64,000 nt of DNA from Thermothelomyces thermophilus ATCC 42464 (Eukaryota; Ascomycota; Sordariomycetes; Sordariales; Chaetomiaceae). The notes beneath the pieces were generated by a model that saw only the letters and a list, made by a program, of their open reading frames with translations, was not told the origin of the DNA and did not search any database. Both the position numbers and the translations under genes were made by a program. Of this stretch, positions 45,838 to 56,900 are shown piece by piece (position 1 is the stretch's first letter; each line of letters begins with the position of its first letter). The stretch is from positions 3,658,001 through 3,722,000 of the forward strand of contig NC_016472.1 in assembly GCF_000226095.1 (NCBI RefSeq), given 5' to 3'.

Positions 45838-48800
45838 TCACATAACAACACACTTCCCCTTCTTGGCTCTGCTTCCCGGCCCGCTGCCACTAGCGCCGCC
45901 ACCCGTCCCCGGTCTGCCCCTTCCGCCCATCCCGAACGCGTCCCGGACGCTGTAAGCGTCGGCCGTGACGTCCGTCCAGGCGGCGCTGCTGGCAGCGTCG
46001 AAGTCCGCCTCTCCCGTCCTGCCGCCGCCTCCTCGCTTCGTGCTCTTGCTCCTCGTCGACTGCCCGCTCCACCCCCGCCGCTTCGCGTCCGCCACGTTCT
46101 TAGCCGCCGACCGCCCCGCCCTGCTCCGCCTCCGTCTCAGGCTCGGCAGCCGTCGGGAGAGCCTCCCCGTCGAAGTTGTCGATCCTGGAGCCGGGGGCAC
46201 TGGGGGGACTGGGGGGACTGGGGGTACCGAGTTGGATCCGGGAGGCGGGAGGGGTCCGCCATACATGGTGCTGATGTGGGGTGGTTGTGATGGTGGTGGT
46301 TGTTGCTGCTGTTGGTCCTGCGGGCGGAGGATCGAAGCCTGGGTCTGCGGTCGCGGGTGACGAGGGATGGGAGCGAGGATTGGCGTCTCGGCGCGGCTTT
46401 GGGAGGGTTGCCGTTCCGGCGGGTCGAAGGCGCCCGAGATTCCCTTGGGCGTGCTAATGATCAGAGGCATGTCCCCGACGGGAGGCGTGCTGACTGTGCC
46501 GACATCGTCTAGCGGCCGCCTGGGCTGCGGTTCGTGAATGGTGGCGCGGGCATGAAACTGTGCGGTGGGCGACTGTGGCCGTGGTCGCGGGAAGGAGTAG
46601 TGCTGCTGCTGGGAGACGGGGCGGTGGTACGAGGTGCGGCGGCTAGTGTTGGGGTTCGGCTCGCCCTGCGGGGGAGGGAGAGCCTGGGAGAAGGCCTCGC
46701 CGGCGTTCATGTTGACGGGCGGCGCTGAGTAGGGATATCCAGTCGGGGCGGCGTTGGTGTTTATTGGCATCGGTTGGATCGGCCAGGTCCTCGAGACCGA
46801 GATACGCCGTACCAAGGGATCCGCGGCCGGCGGCTCATCTGAGGGAGGAACAAGGCTGCTGCTGGCCTGCGTCGCAGCCTGCACCGCCGCCTGGACATCA
46901 AGAGTCGCCGGATAGCCGCCCTCTGGGGAGACGGAAGCCGTCTGCGTACCAGTTGTGGTTGCAGTGGCTCCACCATCTGCTGTCTGGGGTGAGGCAGGTG
47001 ACACCATGCTCGTTTGAGCAGGTTGCTCAGGGTTACTTTGGTCACGCGAGACCTCTTGTCGCACCGGCGCCAGCGCAGGCGAGTCGGGTGGGGAGACGTC
47101 GTAGATATTCTCGCCTTCGAGATAGCGCGAGCTCCGTGACGCCGGCCGTGCAGCATCTTCGTTGGCTGACGGGCCGCCCAGACTCCCGCTGCGCTGCCGA
47201 GATTGAGCATGCGGAAGGGGGGCAGCAGGGGGCAACGGTGAACCGGCTACACCCGGGGGAAGAGATGGAACAGGAGGGACAGGCGGGACCGGCGGGACCG
47301 GCGGGACCGGGGGAATGCCCGAGAGCGACGGAAGCGGTGGGACGGGTGGAACGGGTGACGAGAACCGGTTGGCCGATGTTGCTGTGTGAGCTCGACGGTG
47401 CTGATGATGATGTATCGACGCCGACGAGTTGCGCAGGGCTTTCCTGTCTGGCCTCGGTTCTGCATCCTGCCCGGCCGGCTGCGTAATTGGGCCGACCAGG
47501 GGGAGAATGGCGGAATGGCGGAGGAAGGAAGGCAGATCGCACGGATCCTCCTTCTGATAGGGGGGCGGCGGCGGGACCCAGTTGTCGGCATCGCTCTCGT
47601 GGGGATGCTCGGCCCGCCCGTCGGCTCTGCGATAAACAATGTGGCCGGCAGCGGCTGCTGACGGATGGAGCCGGCGAGTGTTGGCGGCCGCGGTGGCGGC
47701 ACGGCGCAGCGTCGTCCCGGACCGGGGGCTTGCATGGGAGTATGGCGCGTCCAGCGCTTCCTGCTCTTCGATCGACTGCGTCTCGGCATCGTCGCTCGTC
47801 TCCGTTTGCTGCGTCGCCCTGGTGGGGGGAACGCCGATCCGACGCGGTACAAGAGGGTCATCGTCGCCCGCCCCCGACTGGCTGGAGGTCTGGGTAGGTA
47901 GCGGAGGGGGGCGGGAGGTAGTTGTCGTGCTGCGCAGGACGGCGGCGCCATGGTTTCGCCTGTTCTGGGCCACCGTCCGTCTCCGGACAATAGCAACCTC
48001 GGTGGCCATGTCGCGGTGCTCTTCCTCTAGCACTTCCGGCTCCTCCGTAGTGCCGACCTCGATAACGCACTCCCTGGTGGTGCCGTTGCTGACGGCATAG
48101 TCAAAGTCCATGATAGTGATGCGGCCACCGTCGACGAAGTCGACCGCCTCCTCCTCCGTCAGGCCCATGTTGGGCGCTAGTACACCGCGAGCGGCTACGA
48201 CCAAGCGCTCCTTCATGCTGGAGTCGGAAAAATCGGCCACGAACTTGACCGTGTTGACGCCCTCCAGCTCACCGACCTTGTAGCCGGCGACGAAGGTGTT
48301 GCGAAGCTTGTCGCAAAGAATCTGCCACTGCGGTACCCTCACCGAATCGTTCTCCTGCATCCTGGCGCTGGAGCGGATGGACGGGCCGCGGGAGAGCCCG
48401 CTCCCGTTGGAGCCGTTGTCGGCACCGGCACTCGCGGCCTCGGGCACCGCGGCGAGATCCTCGGGCACGCCATAGAGCCAAACGTCCTTGCCTTGGAAGC
48501 CGGCCGAGACGAGATCGCCGTGGTAGGAAGCCGCGGGAAGTGTGCAGGGGAGCAGGCGAGCTTGAGAGTTGGGACTGGGCACCGGCCCGGTAAAGTAGGT
48601 CGTGCCATTGCGCAGGTCATCGATGCGCACGGCTCGGAATGTCTCGAAGCTCCTGTCGTAAGTGAAGGTCCAGGCGGCGTCTTCGTAGGTGCCGTTCTGT
48701 ATCAGGACGGCATGGCTGCAGTCGCGGCTGGTGTTGGGAAAGAGGATCGAGGTCGTCCAGAGCGCACTGATATTGTTGTCATCGGACATGTGGCTGGCAG

Positions 48801-49832
48801 GATCGTAATAAGGGGCGGTGAGGATGACCGTGTTGGGCTGGCACGATTGCACCGTCGTGCCAAGGATTTGCGTCCCGTCGAAGGAGAAGGTCAAGGCGTC
48901 GACCGAGTCGCACTTGACGGCTCTCCTGTCGGTAGCCAGGGCCCCCGGATTGATGGACGAGACCTCGATGCCGCCTTCGTAGGCGGCGGCCAGGACGGAG
49001 CCGCAGGGAGAGAGCGCGATGGCGCGGGGGTTGTGGTCCAGGATCATAGAGTGTGTCCGCTTTGGCGGCTTCTCGTTGAGATCGTATATGTCCACCTCCA
49101 TCTCGGTCAGCAGGACGGCCAGCTTGGTGCCTTCGTCGTTGATGCACGTCGCGGCGGGGCGGCGCAGGATCTTGAACTCCCTCTTGACGACGATCTCGGG
49201 AGCGCGGAGGTCGAGGACGTGTATCCTGGACGAGTTATAGGCAAGCAGATGGTGCCCTCTCGGCGAGGGGCTGAACTGAATGTCTTCGCCGCTCGGGGAC
49301 GACGAGGAGCTGATCGAGTTCGAGATGATCTTGATGATGGTGCGGCTGGGACGAAGGTACGCCTCGAACAGGTTGCGTTTGACTTCCCTCGCAAATAGCC
49401 GGCGGAGCTTGGGCAAGTCGTCGTCGCTGGTGGCCTTGGGCGGGCCATTATGGCTCATGGAGTACGACGGGCATCTGGCGAGGTGGTAGGCGTATAGGTG
49501 GGCTTGCTGCGCGACACTCCTCCATTTCGAGTTGAGCAGGGCCAGCGACGCGAAGCCATTGGGGTCGGTAGCCCGGAGGATTCTATGACATCGGGTAAGT
49601 ACAAGAGCGGACAAGACAAGAGCAAGCCTGGGCGGCGACGACGAAAGACATATAATAGAAGCGGCGCATACTGTTCGATGATTTCATCCGGGAGGCGCTC
49701 GAAGGCGGGCGGATCGGTGGGCTTGAGGCCGTCGTCGTCGTCATCGTCGTCGTTGGGTATGACGATGGGCTTCTTCTCAATCGATGACCGCCTGCCCTCG
49801 CCGGCGTCGGTAACCACGTCGCTGTCTGCCAT
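45838..49832 (-). CDS. F-box / beta-propeller protein with Pro-rich tail and C-terminal CaaX box
   Basis: Exons 49672-49832 and 45838-49582 (1301 aa). An acidic N terminus (poly-Asp) leads to an F-box that spans the intron: AFERLPDEIIEQ then ILRATDPNGFASLALLNSKW. A WD40-like propeller follows (about 130-560), with FSPSPRGHHLLAYNSSRIHV, GTKLAVLLTEMEVDIYDL, NPRAIALSPCGSVLAAAYEG and DALTFSFDGTQILGTTVQS. The second half is disordered, rich in Pro, Ser, Arg and Gln, with repeated PPVP units at two places. The last residues are KKGKCVVM: a polybasic stretch and a CVVM prenylation box (Met favours farnesyl). Such a protein could tether an SCF-type ubiquitin ligase to a membrane; that is inference. 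I know no characterised homologue with this exact layout. Confidence 0.85.
47268..47325 (-). repeat. 9-bp coding repeat giving PPV units
   Basis: GGCGGGACC repeats on the plus strand encode consecutive PPV units in the F-box protein. A second set (46190-46230, GGGGGGACT units) encodes another PPV run near the C terminus. Both resemble SH3/profilin-binding proline repeats. Confidence 0.75.
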
Positions 49833-50502
49833 GTTTAACGACTAAGCCCGGACCCGGGTGCAAATCACGGCAGCCGATTTCTCAAGCCTGAGAGGGGGGG
49901 TCATGGGCCGGCGATGTGGCTCGCCATCGGATAAAGTTGTGTGTGGTGTTACGAGGGTGGAAGATGAGCGCGCAGGAACACACAGCGAAACAGCAGGATA
50001 GAAGCCCCCCCTCCTCGACGGCGGTTTTGGCGCAGGCTGTTGGTGCTGCGGTTGGCGCTCCCAGTCGAAGAGAGAATGCGACCGTAACACGGCACGACGG
50101 CAGAGCGGCAGATGGTACACGCAGCGCCACAGAAACCGGGCGGTAAGGTGCGCGTTTGTATCTGCAACGCCGCCCTAAACTGCAAACACAAAACTGGTTT
50201 AAGTTTTCTGGGGGGGCGCAGCGAGGGGTCACAGCGAGGGGTCACAATGGAGGTGGTGTCGGCGGCAGCAGCAACCAAGCGGGCAATGCTTCTTGGTTTG
50301 GAAAGTCCATTACGGCCTCAGGTGCGCCAAGGGTTTTTGATCGTAAGCCACCAAGCACCAACCGGACAAGCTTTGCGCAGTGTACGGAATTCACTACGGA
50401 ATACACTATTTACAATCCTTGCGAACGAATGCATGCGCGGCAACATCGAACAGGCGATCTCAGCAGGGCAAAACCTCCGCTCCTTGATGCGGGTGATTAC
50501 GA

Positions 50503-50513
50503 GTACGGATTAC
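50503..50513 (+). repeat. dispersed intergenic 11-mer GTACGGATTAC, copy 4
   Basis: An exact copy, followed about 1 kb later by copy 5 in the same intergenic region. Confidence 0.6.
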
Positions 50514-51549
50514 ACAGGCGGTGTATAACTGACTATTGGGTTAGTGTAAAAGCTGAATGATCCCCGTCTGTCCCCGCCCGAGGATGTTTTCTGGAATGCA
50601 AATCGATCGGCCGAGGCTCGCTCACCCCGAGTTTCCAGCAAAAGTCGGGCAGGGAAAAGCCACCACCAACATGGGGGCTTTGGGATGTCCGCGGGTTCCC
50701 GTCCCCACACCCAGGATGAAGTGAGCGGCTGCCCTGTTTCTGTTGCCTCGCCGGGACACTGCAAGTAGCTGCACCCGCTGTCAACATAGCCGGGTAATCA
50801 GCTAACCACTAAGGCGACACTTCCGCTGGGGAGGCGATTGTTTCATTGCAGTAATGGCTCACAGAACAAACAGCTAGTGCTCCAAGATACCTACCTTACC
50901 GCCCCAACATACTCCGTCTCTTATAACGGAGTCCAAGTCCCTGCAACCCACTCTCGCCGGCAGTAACGTGGTTCAGATTGACAAGTGGTCCGACGAGTGA
51001 GCCCTTGGGAACAAAAATAGCACAGGATCCACTGCCCCTCACTGTTACCCGCGGTTGTGCTCAATGCTGGCTGGGCAGCATGCTAGTAGTGGATGGGGGC
51101 AGGGCGTGTAACAATGGATTGCTTATTAACAACAACGGAATTCTACTCTAATGTGCAACGGAGTACACCCCGAGAAGGTCCGCTACCGAATACGACTGGG
51201 CAACGGCCACAGAAAGCGTGGCAGAGTCCTGTCCGCATCGGTTGAAACACACCATATGCGGTACGGTTCTTGAACGATTACTTTCTTTGGCTTTGCCAAA
51301 CAGAAAAGACCTTTTTTTTTTTTGGCCCCTGGATACAAGCGGACTCTGACGGAGCGACATTTGACGCTGACTGAGAGCCGCAATGGCCAGTTTAAGCAAA
51401 TGGAGCCGAATGCAACGGTGCTCAAACAGTGATCACTTGGGGGGAAGGGTCCCGCGCCAACGCTCGGAAAGGCAGCCGAGGCGCTACGAAATATGGCTGC
51501 CTGCCCAACTTCCGTATTCTATGTTTACACTGCTGCGACTCTGGACTGC

Positions 51550-51560
51550 GTACGGATTAC
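51550..51560 (+). repeat. dispersed intergenic 11-mer GTACGGATTAC, copy 5
   Basis: An exact copy about 500 bp upstream of the apn1 start; a related GTACGGAGTAA lies 168 bp further on. Confidence 0.6.
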
Positions 51561-52050
51561 TTTTAGTGAACCGGACTGATCTGATAGCGCACTGCGGGGG
51601 GCCAAAACGATTATTATTGACGAGGCGAGACGAACGGGATGGAATTCAGAAGGCACACTCTCTGCGTTCGTATCCCGCAGGCGATCAATGAGGTCATCTC
51701 AGAGCTCAAGAAGCCTAGTACGGAGTAATAGTAATGGAAGATGAGCGTATCACCCTCTCTGGTCGTCTACTGTGTAGCAGGCACAACTCCTCGCAAAATC
51801 CTCTGCACAATTGCAGTCTCAGAGTTGTGCTGTGCCGCTCGGCAAGAAGCCGGCTCGACTCTGGCTAGCTATGTACCTTACCAGCCCGTTAAATTAGGGG
51901 CGCTCGGATTGCACGTGATTTCGCGGCGCGTCTCGCCGCGCCTTGCCTTCCGAAGTCGAAGTCTGGCCAGAGCGATTGTGCGTGAATCAATCAGGTTGAT
52001 CCGTGCTATTCACATCCCCCGACGACGAGGCCAATTGCTTCGGGGACGCC

Positions 52051-53571
52051 ATGGCCAGACGCCCATCGACCCGACAATCGATTCGAAAGGCGGCACAATC
52101 AAAGGCTGCAGCGACCGAGTCCGAGACTCGTGCGGGACAAGAGGTCGTTTCCGCGACTTCGGTCGAGGTCAACGGCACAGTAGTGACGACGACGAGGACG
52201 AAGACGACGACATCCGCCGCCGATGCCAAGGTCGATGTGAAGGTCGATGTGATCAAGACGAAGGCCTCGAAGCGCAAGACCGCTGCCGCCGAGCCGGATC
52301 TCGACGGCGAGGATATCGAAAACACCAGCCCGGCCGAGGACGCAAACAGCCGCGAAAGCCAAGAAACAAAAAAGAAGCCGGCGGCCAAAAAGCGCAAAAC
52401 GGCCAACACCACCACCGCCAACACCGCCAAGGAGGAGGCCGAGGGCATCACCATGCCGCTGGCACCCCGAACGGCCGTCGCGTCGCTGAAGCGGGCCATG
52501 TACATCGGCGCCCACGTGTCCGGGGCCGGGGGCGTCCACAACTCGATCCAGAACGCCGTCCACATCGGCGCCAATGCGTTCGCGCTCTTCCTCAAGTCCC
52601 AGCGCAAGTGGGTGAACCCGCCCCTGGCCGACGAGGCCAAGACCCAGTTCCGCGCCCTGCTCGGCGAACACGGCTACGACGCCGGCAAGCACATCCTCCC
52701 GCACGGGCCCTACCTCGTCAACCTCGCGCAGCCCGACGAGGCCAAGGCGGCCCAGGCGTACGGCAGCTTCCTCGACGACCTGCAGCGGTGCGAGGCCCTG
52801 GGCATCGCCCTCTACAACTTCCACCCGGGCTCGACGGGGGGGGAGCCGATGGCGTCGGCGTGCGCCCGCATCGCCGCGCAGCTGAACCGGGCGCACGCGG
52901 CCACCTCGTCCGTCGTCACGCTGCTCGAGAACATGTGCGGCAGCGGCAACGTGGTCGGCTCGCGCTTCGAGGACCTGCGCGACATCATCGCCCTCGTCGA
53001 CGACAAGTCGCGCGTCGGCGTCTGCATCGACACCTGCCACGCCTTCGCCGCCGGCTACGACCTGCGCACCCCGGACGCCTTCGCCCGCACCATGGCCGAG
53101 TTCGACTCGGTCGTCGGCCTCCGCTACCTGCGCGCCCTCCACCTCAACGACAGCAAGGCCCCCTTCGGCTCCCACCGCGACCTGCACGCCAACATCGGCA
53201 CCGGCTTCCTCGGCCTGCGCGCCTTCCACAACATCATGAACCACGAGCTGCTGCAGGGCCTGCCCATGGTGCTCGAGACGCCCATCGAAGAGAAGGGGCC
53301 CGACGGCAAGACGGTGGAGAACAAGCAGATCTGGGCCGACGAGATCAAGCTCCTCGAGAGCCTGATCGGCATGGACGTCGAGAGCGCCGAGTTCAGGGAC
53401 AAGGAGGCCGAGCTCCAGGCGAGGGGAGCCTCCGAGAGGCAGAAGATTCAAGACCAGGTCGACAAGAAGGCCGAGAAGGACGCCAGGAAGGGTGCCAAAA
53501 GGGGCCCAAAGGCGAAAGGCAAGGGCAAGGGTAACAAGAAGGACGAGGACTCGTACACCGAGAGCGACTAG
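52051..53571 (+). CDS. apn1: AP endonuclease Apn1 (endonuclease IV family)
   Basis: Zn-dependent AP endonuclease and 3'-phosphodiesterase of base excision repair, nuclear and mitochondrial. Single exon, 506 aa from the ATG at 52051; an in-frame stop at 51997-51999 leaves no earlier ATG. A basic, disordered N terminus of about 150 residues (MARRPSTRQSIRKAAQSKA, KKPAAKKRKTAN) probably holds nuclear and mitochondrial targeting signals. The TIM-barrel follows from MYIGAHVSGAGGVHNSI. Metal and catalytic residues are visible in HGPYLVNLA, NFHPGST, LLENMCGSG, GVCIDTCHAFAAGYD, LHLNDSKAPFGSHRDLHANI and MVLETP. A long Lys/Glu-rich C-terminal tail (EFRDKEAELQAR onward) resembles the yeast Apn1 tail that directs nuclear import. 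Third-position GC is extreme, which keeps other frames open; those are shadows. Confidence 0.96.
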   Translation: MARRPSTRQSIRKAAQSKAAATESETRAGQEVVSATSVEVNGTVVTTTRTKTTTSAADAKVDVKVDVIKTKASKRKTAAAEPDLDGEDIENTSPAEDANSRESQETKKKPAAKKRKTANTTTANTAKEEAEGITMPLAPRTAVASLKRAMYIGAHVSGAGGVHNSIQNAVHIGANAFALFLKSQRKWVNPPLADEAKTQFRALLGEHGYDAGKHILPHGPYLVNLAQPDEAKAAQAYGSFLDDLQRCEALGIALYNFHPGSTGGEPMASACARIAAQLNRAHAATSSVVTLLENMCGSGNVVGSRFEDLRDIIALVDDKSRVGVCIDTCHAFAAGYDLRTPDAFARTMAEFDSVVGLRYLRALHLNDSKAPFGSHRDLHANIGTGFLGLRAFHNIMNHELLQGLPMVLETPIEEKGPDGKTVENKQIWADEIKLLESLIGMDVESAEFRDKEAELQARGASERQKIQDQVDKKAEKDARKGAKRGPKAKGKGKGNKKDEDSYTESD

Positions 53572-53970
53572 ACACCCGGGGGGGGTCCCTTCTTTTTTAT
53601 CCTTCCTGTTGTTTTTTTTTTTCCAAAATATTCCTGGTGATGGGATATCTTTTGTAATGTAATGAACGAAAGGGCTTGCCCGAATCCAAATTGCGCATAG
53701 GGAAGAGGAAAAAAAAAGCCGGGTACTTGCATAGCTGGTATGTACCAGTATTATAATTCCAAGGAGGATACAAGGAAGAAAATCAATCCAACCGTTAATG
53801 ATACCCCGAACTATATATCCCGCCTTAAACGCCTCATGTTCGTAACGTCCTCACAAAGGATATCATAAAAAGGAATAGCAAAAGTGGTAAAAGTGGAGTC
53901 GACAAGAGGAGACATGACAAACGAAACATAAAGAAAAAAAAAGAGAAAAAAAAAAAAACACTCGGTATAT
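53572..53970. other. convergent 3' ends, apn1 and bub1
   Basis: 399 bp, AT-rich with A runs; holds both 3'UTRs and nothing else visible. Confidence 0.6.
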
Positions 53971-56900
53971 CTACTTCCGCCCCTTAGCCCAAGCCTCCAC
54001 CTTGCCCATCAGCCCCTTCAGCCCGATGCCCCTCTCGCAGTTGGCCTCCAACCAGGCCTCCATCTTCTCCCTCACGGCCCTCATCCCCCTCAGGACGGGC
54101 ATCTTGCCCCCTTCCTCCCTCTCGGCGAAGGCGGCCGGGTTCAGCAGCAGGTCGAAGCACTCGGCCCAGATCTCGGTCTGCCAGTACCGCTTCAGGTTCT
54201 CGCGGATGCGGTACCGCCTGCCGCCGGCGCCCGAGGTCGCCAGCCCGCCGGCGTCGCACCGCACCGTCTCGATGTACTTGCCGAACAGCAGCACGTGCAG
54301 CGTCCCCGCGAGGCCGTGGTAGTCGATCTGCCACGTCCAGGTCCGGCCCTCGCGCATCTCGGCGCAGTCCTGTGCCGTCGTCTTCCAGTCCGCCACGAAG
54401 CGCACGTCGGGCGCGAACGCGCGCATGTCGATGCCCCGGCCAAAGTCGATGAGCGTGATGCCCCGCGACGCCCAGCCGCCGGCGCCCGAGCGGTGCCATT
54501 GCGAAGAGAGCTGCTGCTGCTGCGCTTGCTGATCGTGGGAGTGGCTGCCGCCACCGGTCAGGTGGTCGAGACGCAGCAGGCAGTTGTCGGCCTTGATGTC
54601 GCCGTGCATGATCTGTTTCAAGTGCAGCGCCTCGACGGTGCGAAGGAGCTCGATCGAGAAGAACATGGCCAGCTGCTCGTCCATGACGCCCGACGCTTCG
54701 CCGCGGAAGAGGTTGACCACGTCGAGGAGGGTGCCGTGCGGGTAGTAGGGCAGGAAGAGGAATCCCTCGTCTTGATATAGGTGCATCTCGAGGGCCGGAG
54801 ACAGAGAGGCAGTTGCGCGGTGTTGGGGCCCCAGGCGGGAGTGAGCGAGCCGCATCATGTAGAACTCCCACGGTGTCGGCGGGTCTTCCATCTTGAGTGC
54901 TTCCCGTTCGTGGCGGCGGTTGTGTGTGCTGGCAAAGGCGCCACGGCCCATCATCGCAACGGGCCGATTCTCGTCCCCATCGTTTGCACCGTCGAGGGAG
55001 CTGCTGTCCGGGTAAGAGTTCTCGACGAGATACACGGGGGCGAACGCGCCCGCGCCGAGCTCCCTCCTGATTGTGTACTGGGACTTGACCTCGGGGAACT
55101 CGAGGACGACCGCAGTACCCAAGTTGCCCGTCTTGTCGGTGCTGTTCCTGCTCCCCTTGCCAGCGGCCTTGGCAAACTTGCGAATCTCAGCCCCTCGCTC
55201 ACATCTCTCATCTCGGTGGTCGTAGAAGCCGCTGTAAGAGCTGAGGGGAGGGTGGATGTTTGCTAGAATCTCGGCCCGAATGCTCTCATCGACGGGGTTG
55301 CACTGGGTCTCCTTGATGATAGGACCCTTGGGAGCTAGCGCTTTGGGGGCAAATGGTTTCCCCGCAGGTGCTGGCTTTGCTTTTGGGAGAAGGGGTTGGG
55401 GAACTTTATCCTTGGGGCTTTCGTTTTCCACAACCTCTCGCAGGGGGCTGCTGAGCGGCTCCAGATCGAAGTTCCCGTCCCCGTCTTCATCCTCAACCTC
55501 ATTCTCGTCCTCGTCCTCGTCTATCATCTCTTCGCCTCGTCTCCTAGACGGCGTTTTGCCATATCTGCTATGATCGGATGTCATGTCCAGGGAGGTTTCG
55601 GTCCTCTCCGTAATCGGGGTCATGAACGGGAGGCGATTGTTAGCCACCTCGGCCGGATCCCTGTATGGCCGCCGTGTGGGCACGTAGTCTTCAGGAGGTA
55701 TCGGCACGAACATGGTTCTCGTTCTAGGAGGTTCTATGCCCTCGTTGTCGTTTCCTTCATCTTGCTGCCCGTGGGTCAGATCCGAGGTCAGGGTCTCATC
55801 TCGTTCCTCAGCATCTCCCTGGATGTCGGGGATGTGTTTGTGCATCGAGAAGTCAGACCAGTCGCTGGCGACGCTCTTTCCGTCCGAGTTCTCGTCATCA
55901 ATATCATCCCTCGCCTCGTCTTCCACATCATCCGCTTCGCTCGTTGGGACATTGGTTGTGGTAACTGTGCTCTCGGCACCGCTGGTGTAATCATCGGACT
56001 CAAAGCCACGCTCTTCATCGCTGGCCCCCAGTCCTTGAACCGCCGGCTTGATTGGAGCGTTGAAGATATCATAGATGTCATCAGTTGCTGCCTTGGTATG
56101 CAGTGTCATTGTTGGTTCAGCCGTGGACCGTCTCTTCTTCTTGATCTTTGGCCCAGAAGGCGAATCCAGCTTCGCTTTGACTACAGGAAAAGGTTAGAGA
56201 AGAGGAAGCATTTGCAAGCTCCCACGAGGGTTCAAACGTACTGATTTGCGTCTCGTTCACCTCGATCACCTTCTTCTTCCTCGGCTTCGACTCCTTCGGG
56301 TAGATAGGGGCGCCGTTCTCATCGAGTCGGAGAACGTCATGATGCACTGCCAGTTTCTGTGAGACGCTGTCTGCTAAGGCACTCACGGCTGCTGCCGAAT
56401 TCTCGTCCGAAACGCGAGGGGCCTCCTCGTCTTCCCATTCGTGGCCGAGCCACCCACGATTCGCAGCCCACACCTCCTCAAAACTAAGCTCAGTACCCGG
56501 CTCGTCGGGAGTTGGATACACGGCTCGCAAATCAACAAACACACGTTCTCTCTTGCCGGTTGTGGGATTCACTGTCACTTGAACCTCGTGATGATGGATT
56601 GGGATATGTGATTGCGCAAGCTGCTTGGAGAGCGACTGAGTACATGACAGGCCAGAGCACCCATACATTAGTCCTATATTGATCAACATCTTGTTGTGAC
56701 CGGGAAAAAGACAGGAATGTGGCTTACCGGATCCCTGAAAACAGCCATCTTTGTGCTGCTCTTCTTGCCACCTGCCTTCAATGTCTCACCGGCCCAAGGC
56801 CTGGGCTCCATCGTGTTCTCCTTCTTGCGGTCAGCAAGAGATCCAATACTATCCCACCCCTTGGATCCGGCGCCGCGTGATGACAGCGCTGAGGCTTTCG

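Larger units (their letters stand above)
49833..52050. other. 2.2 kb divergent intergenic region, motif-rich
   Basis: Between head-to-head F-box and apn1 genes. It contains two exact GTACGGATTAC motifs (50503 and 51550) plus GTACGGAGTAA (51718-51728), AACGGAGTAC (51157-51166) and GTACGGAATT (50382). The open frames present (up to 138 codons) have no recognisable domain. Confidence 0.5.

Noticed and set aside
50770-50830. tRNA-like stretch (complement reads CTTAGTGGTTAGC)
   Set aside because: It resembles an A box, but there is no B box (GGTTCRA type) at the right distance and no cloverleaf can be drawn.
52099-53451. 450-codon antisense frame in apn1
   Set aside because: Antisense shadow created by the GC-rich codon use; Val/Leu/Glu/Gly-rich with no recognisable domain.
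51741-53534. 597-codon plus-strand frame overlapping apn1
   Set aside because: It is an off-frame shadow of apn1: Arg/Pro-rich, with no domains, and kept open by the extreme GC at third positions. The apn1 frame carries all metal-site motifs.
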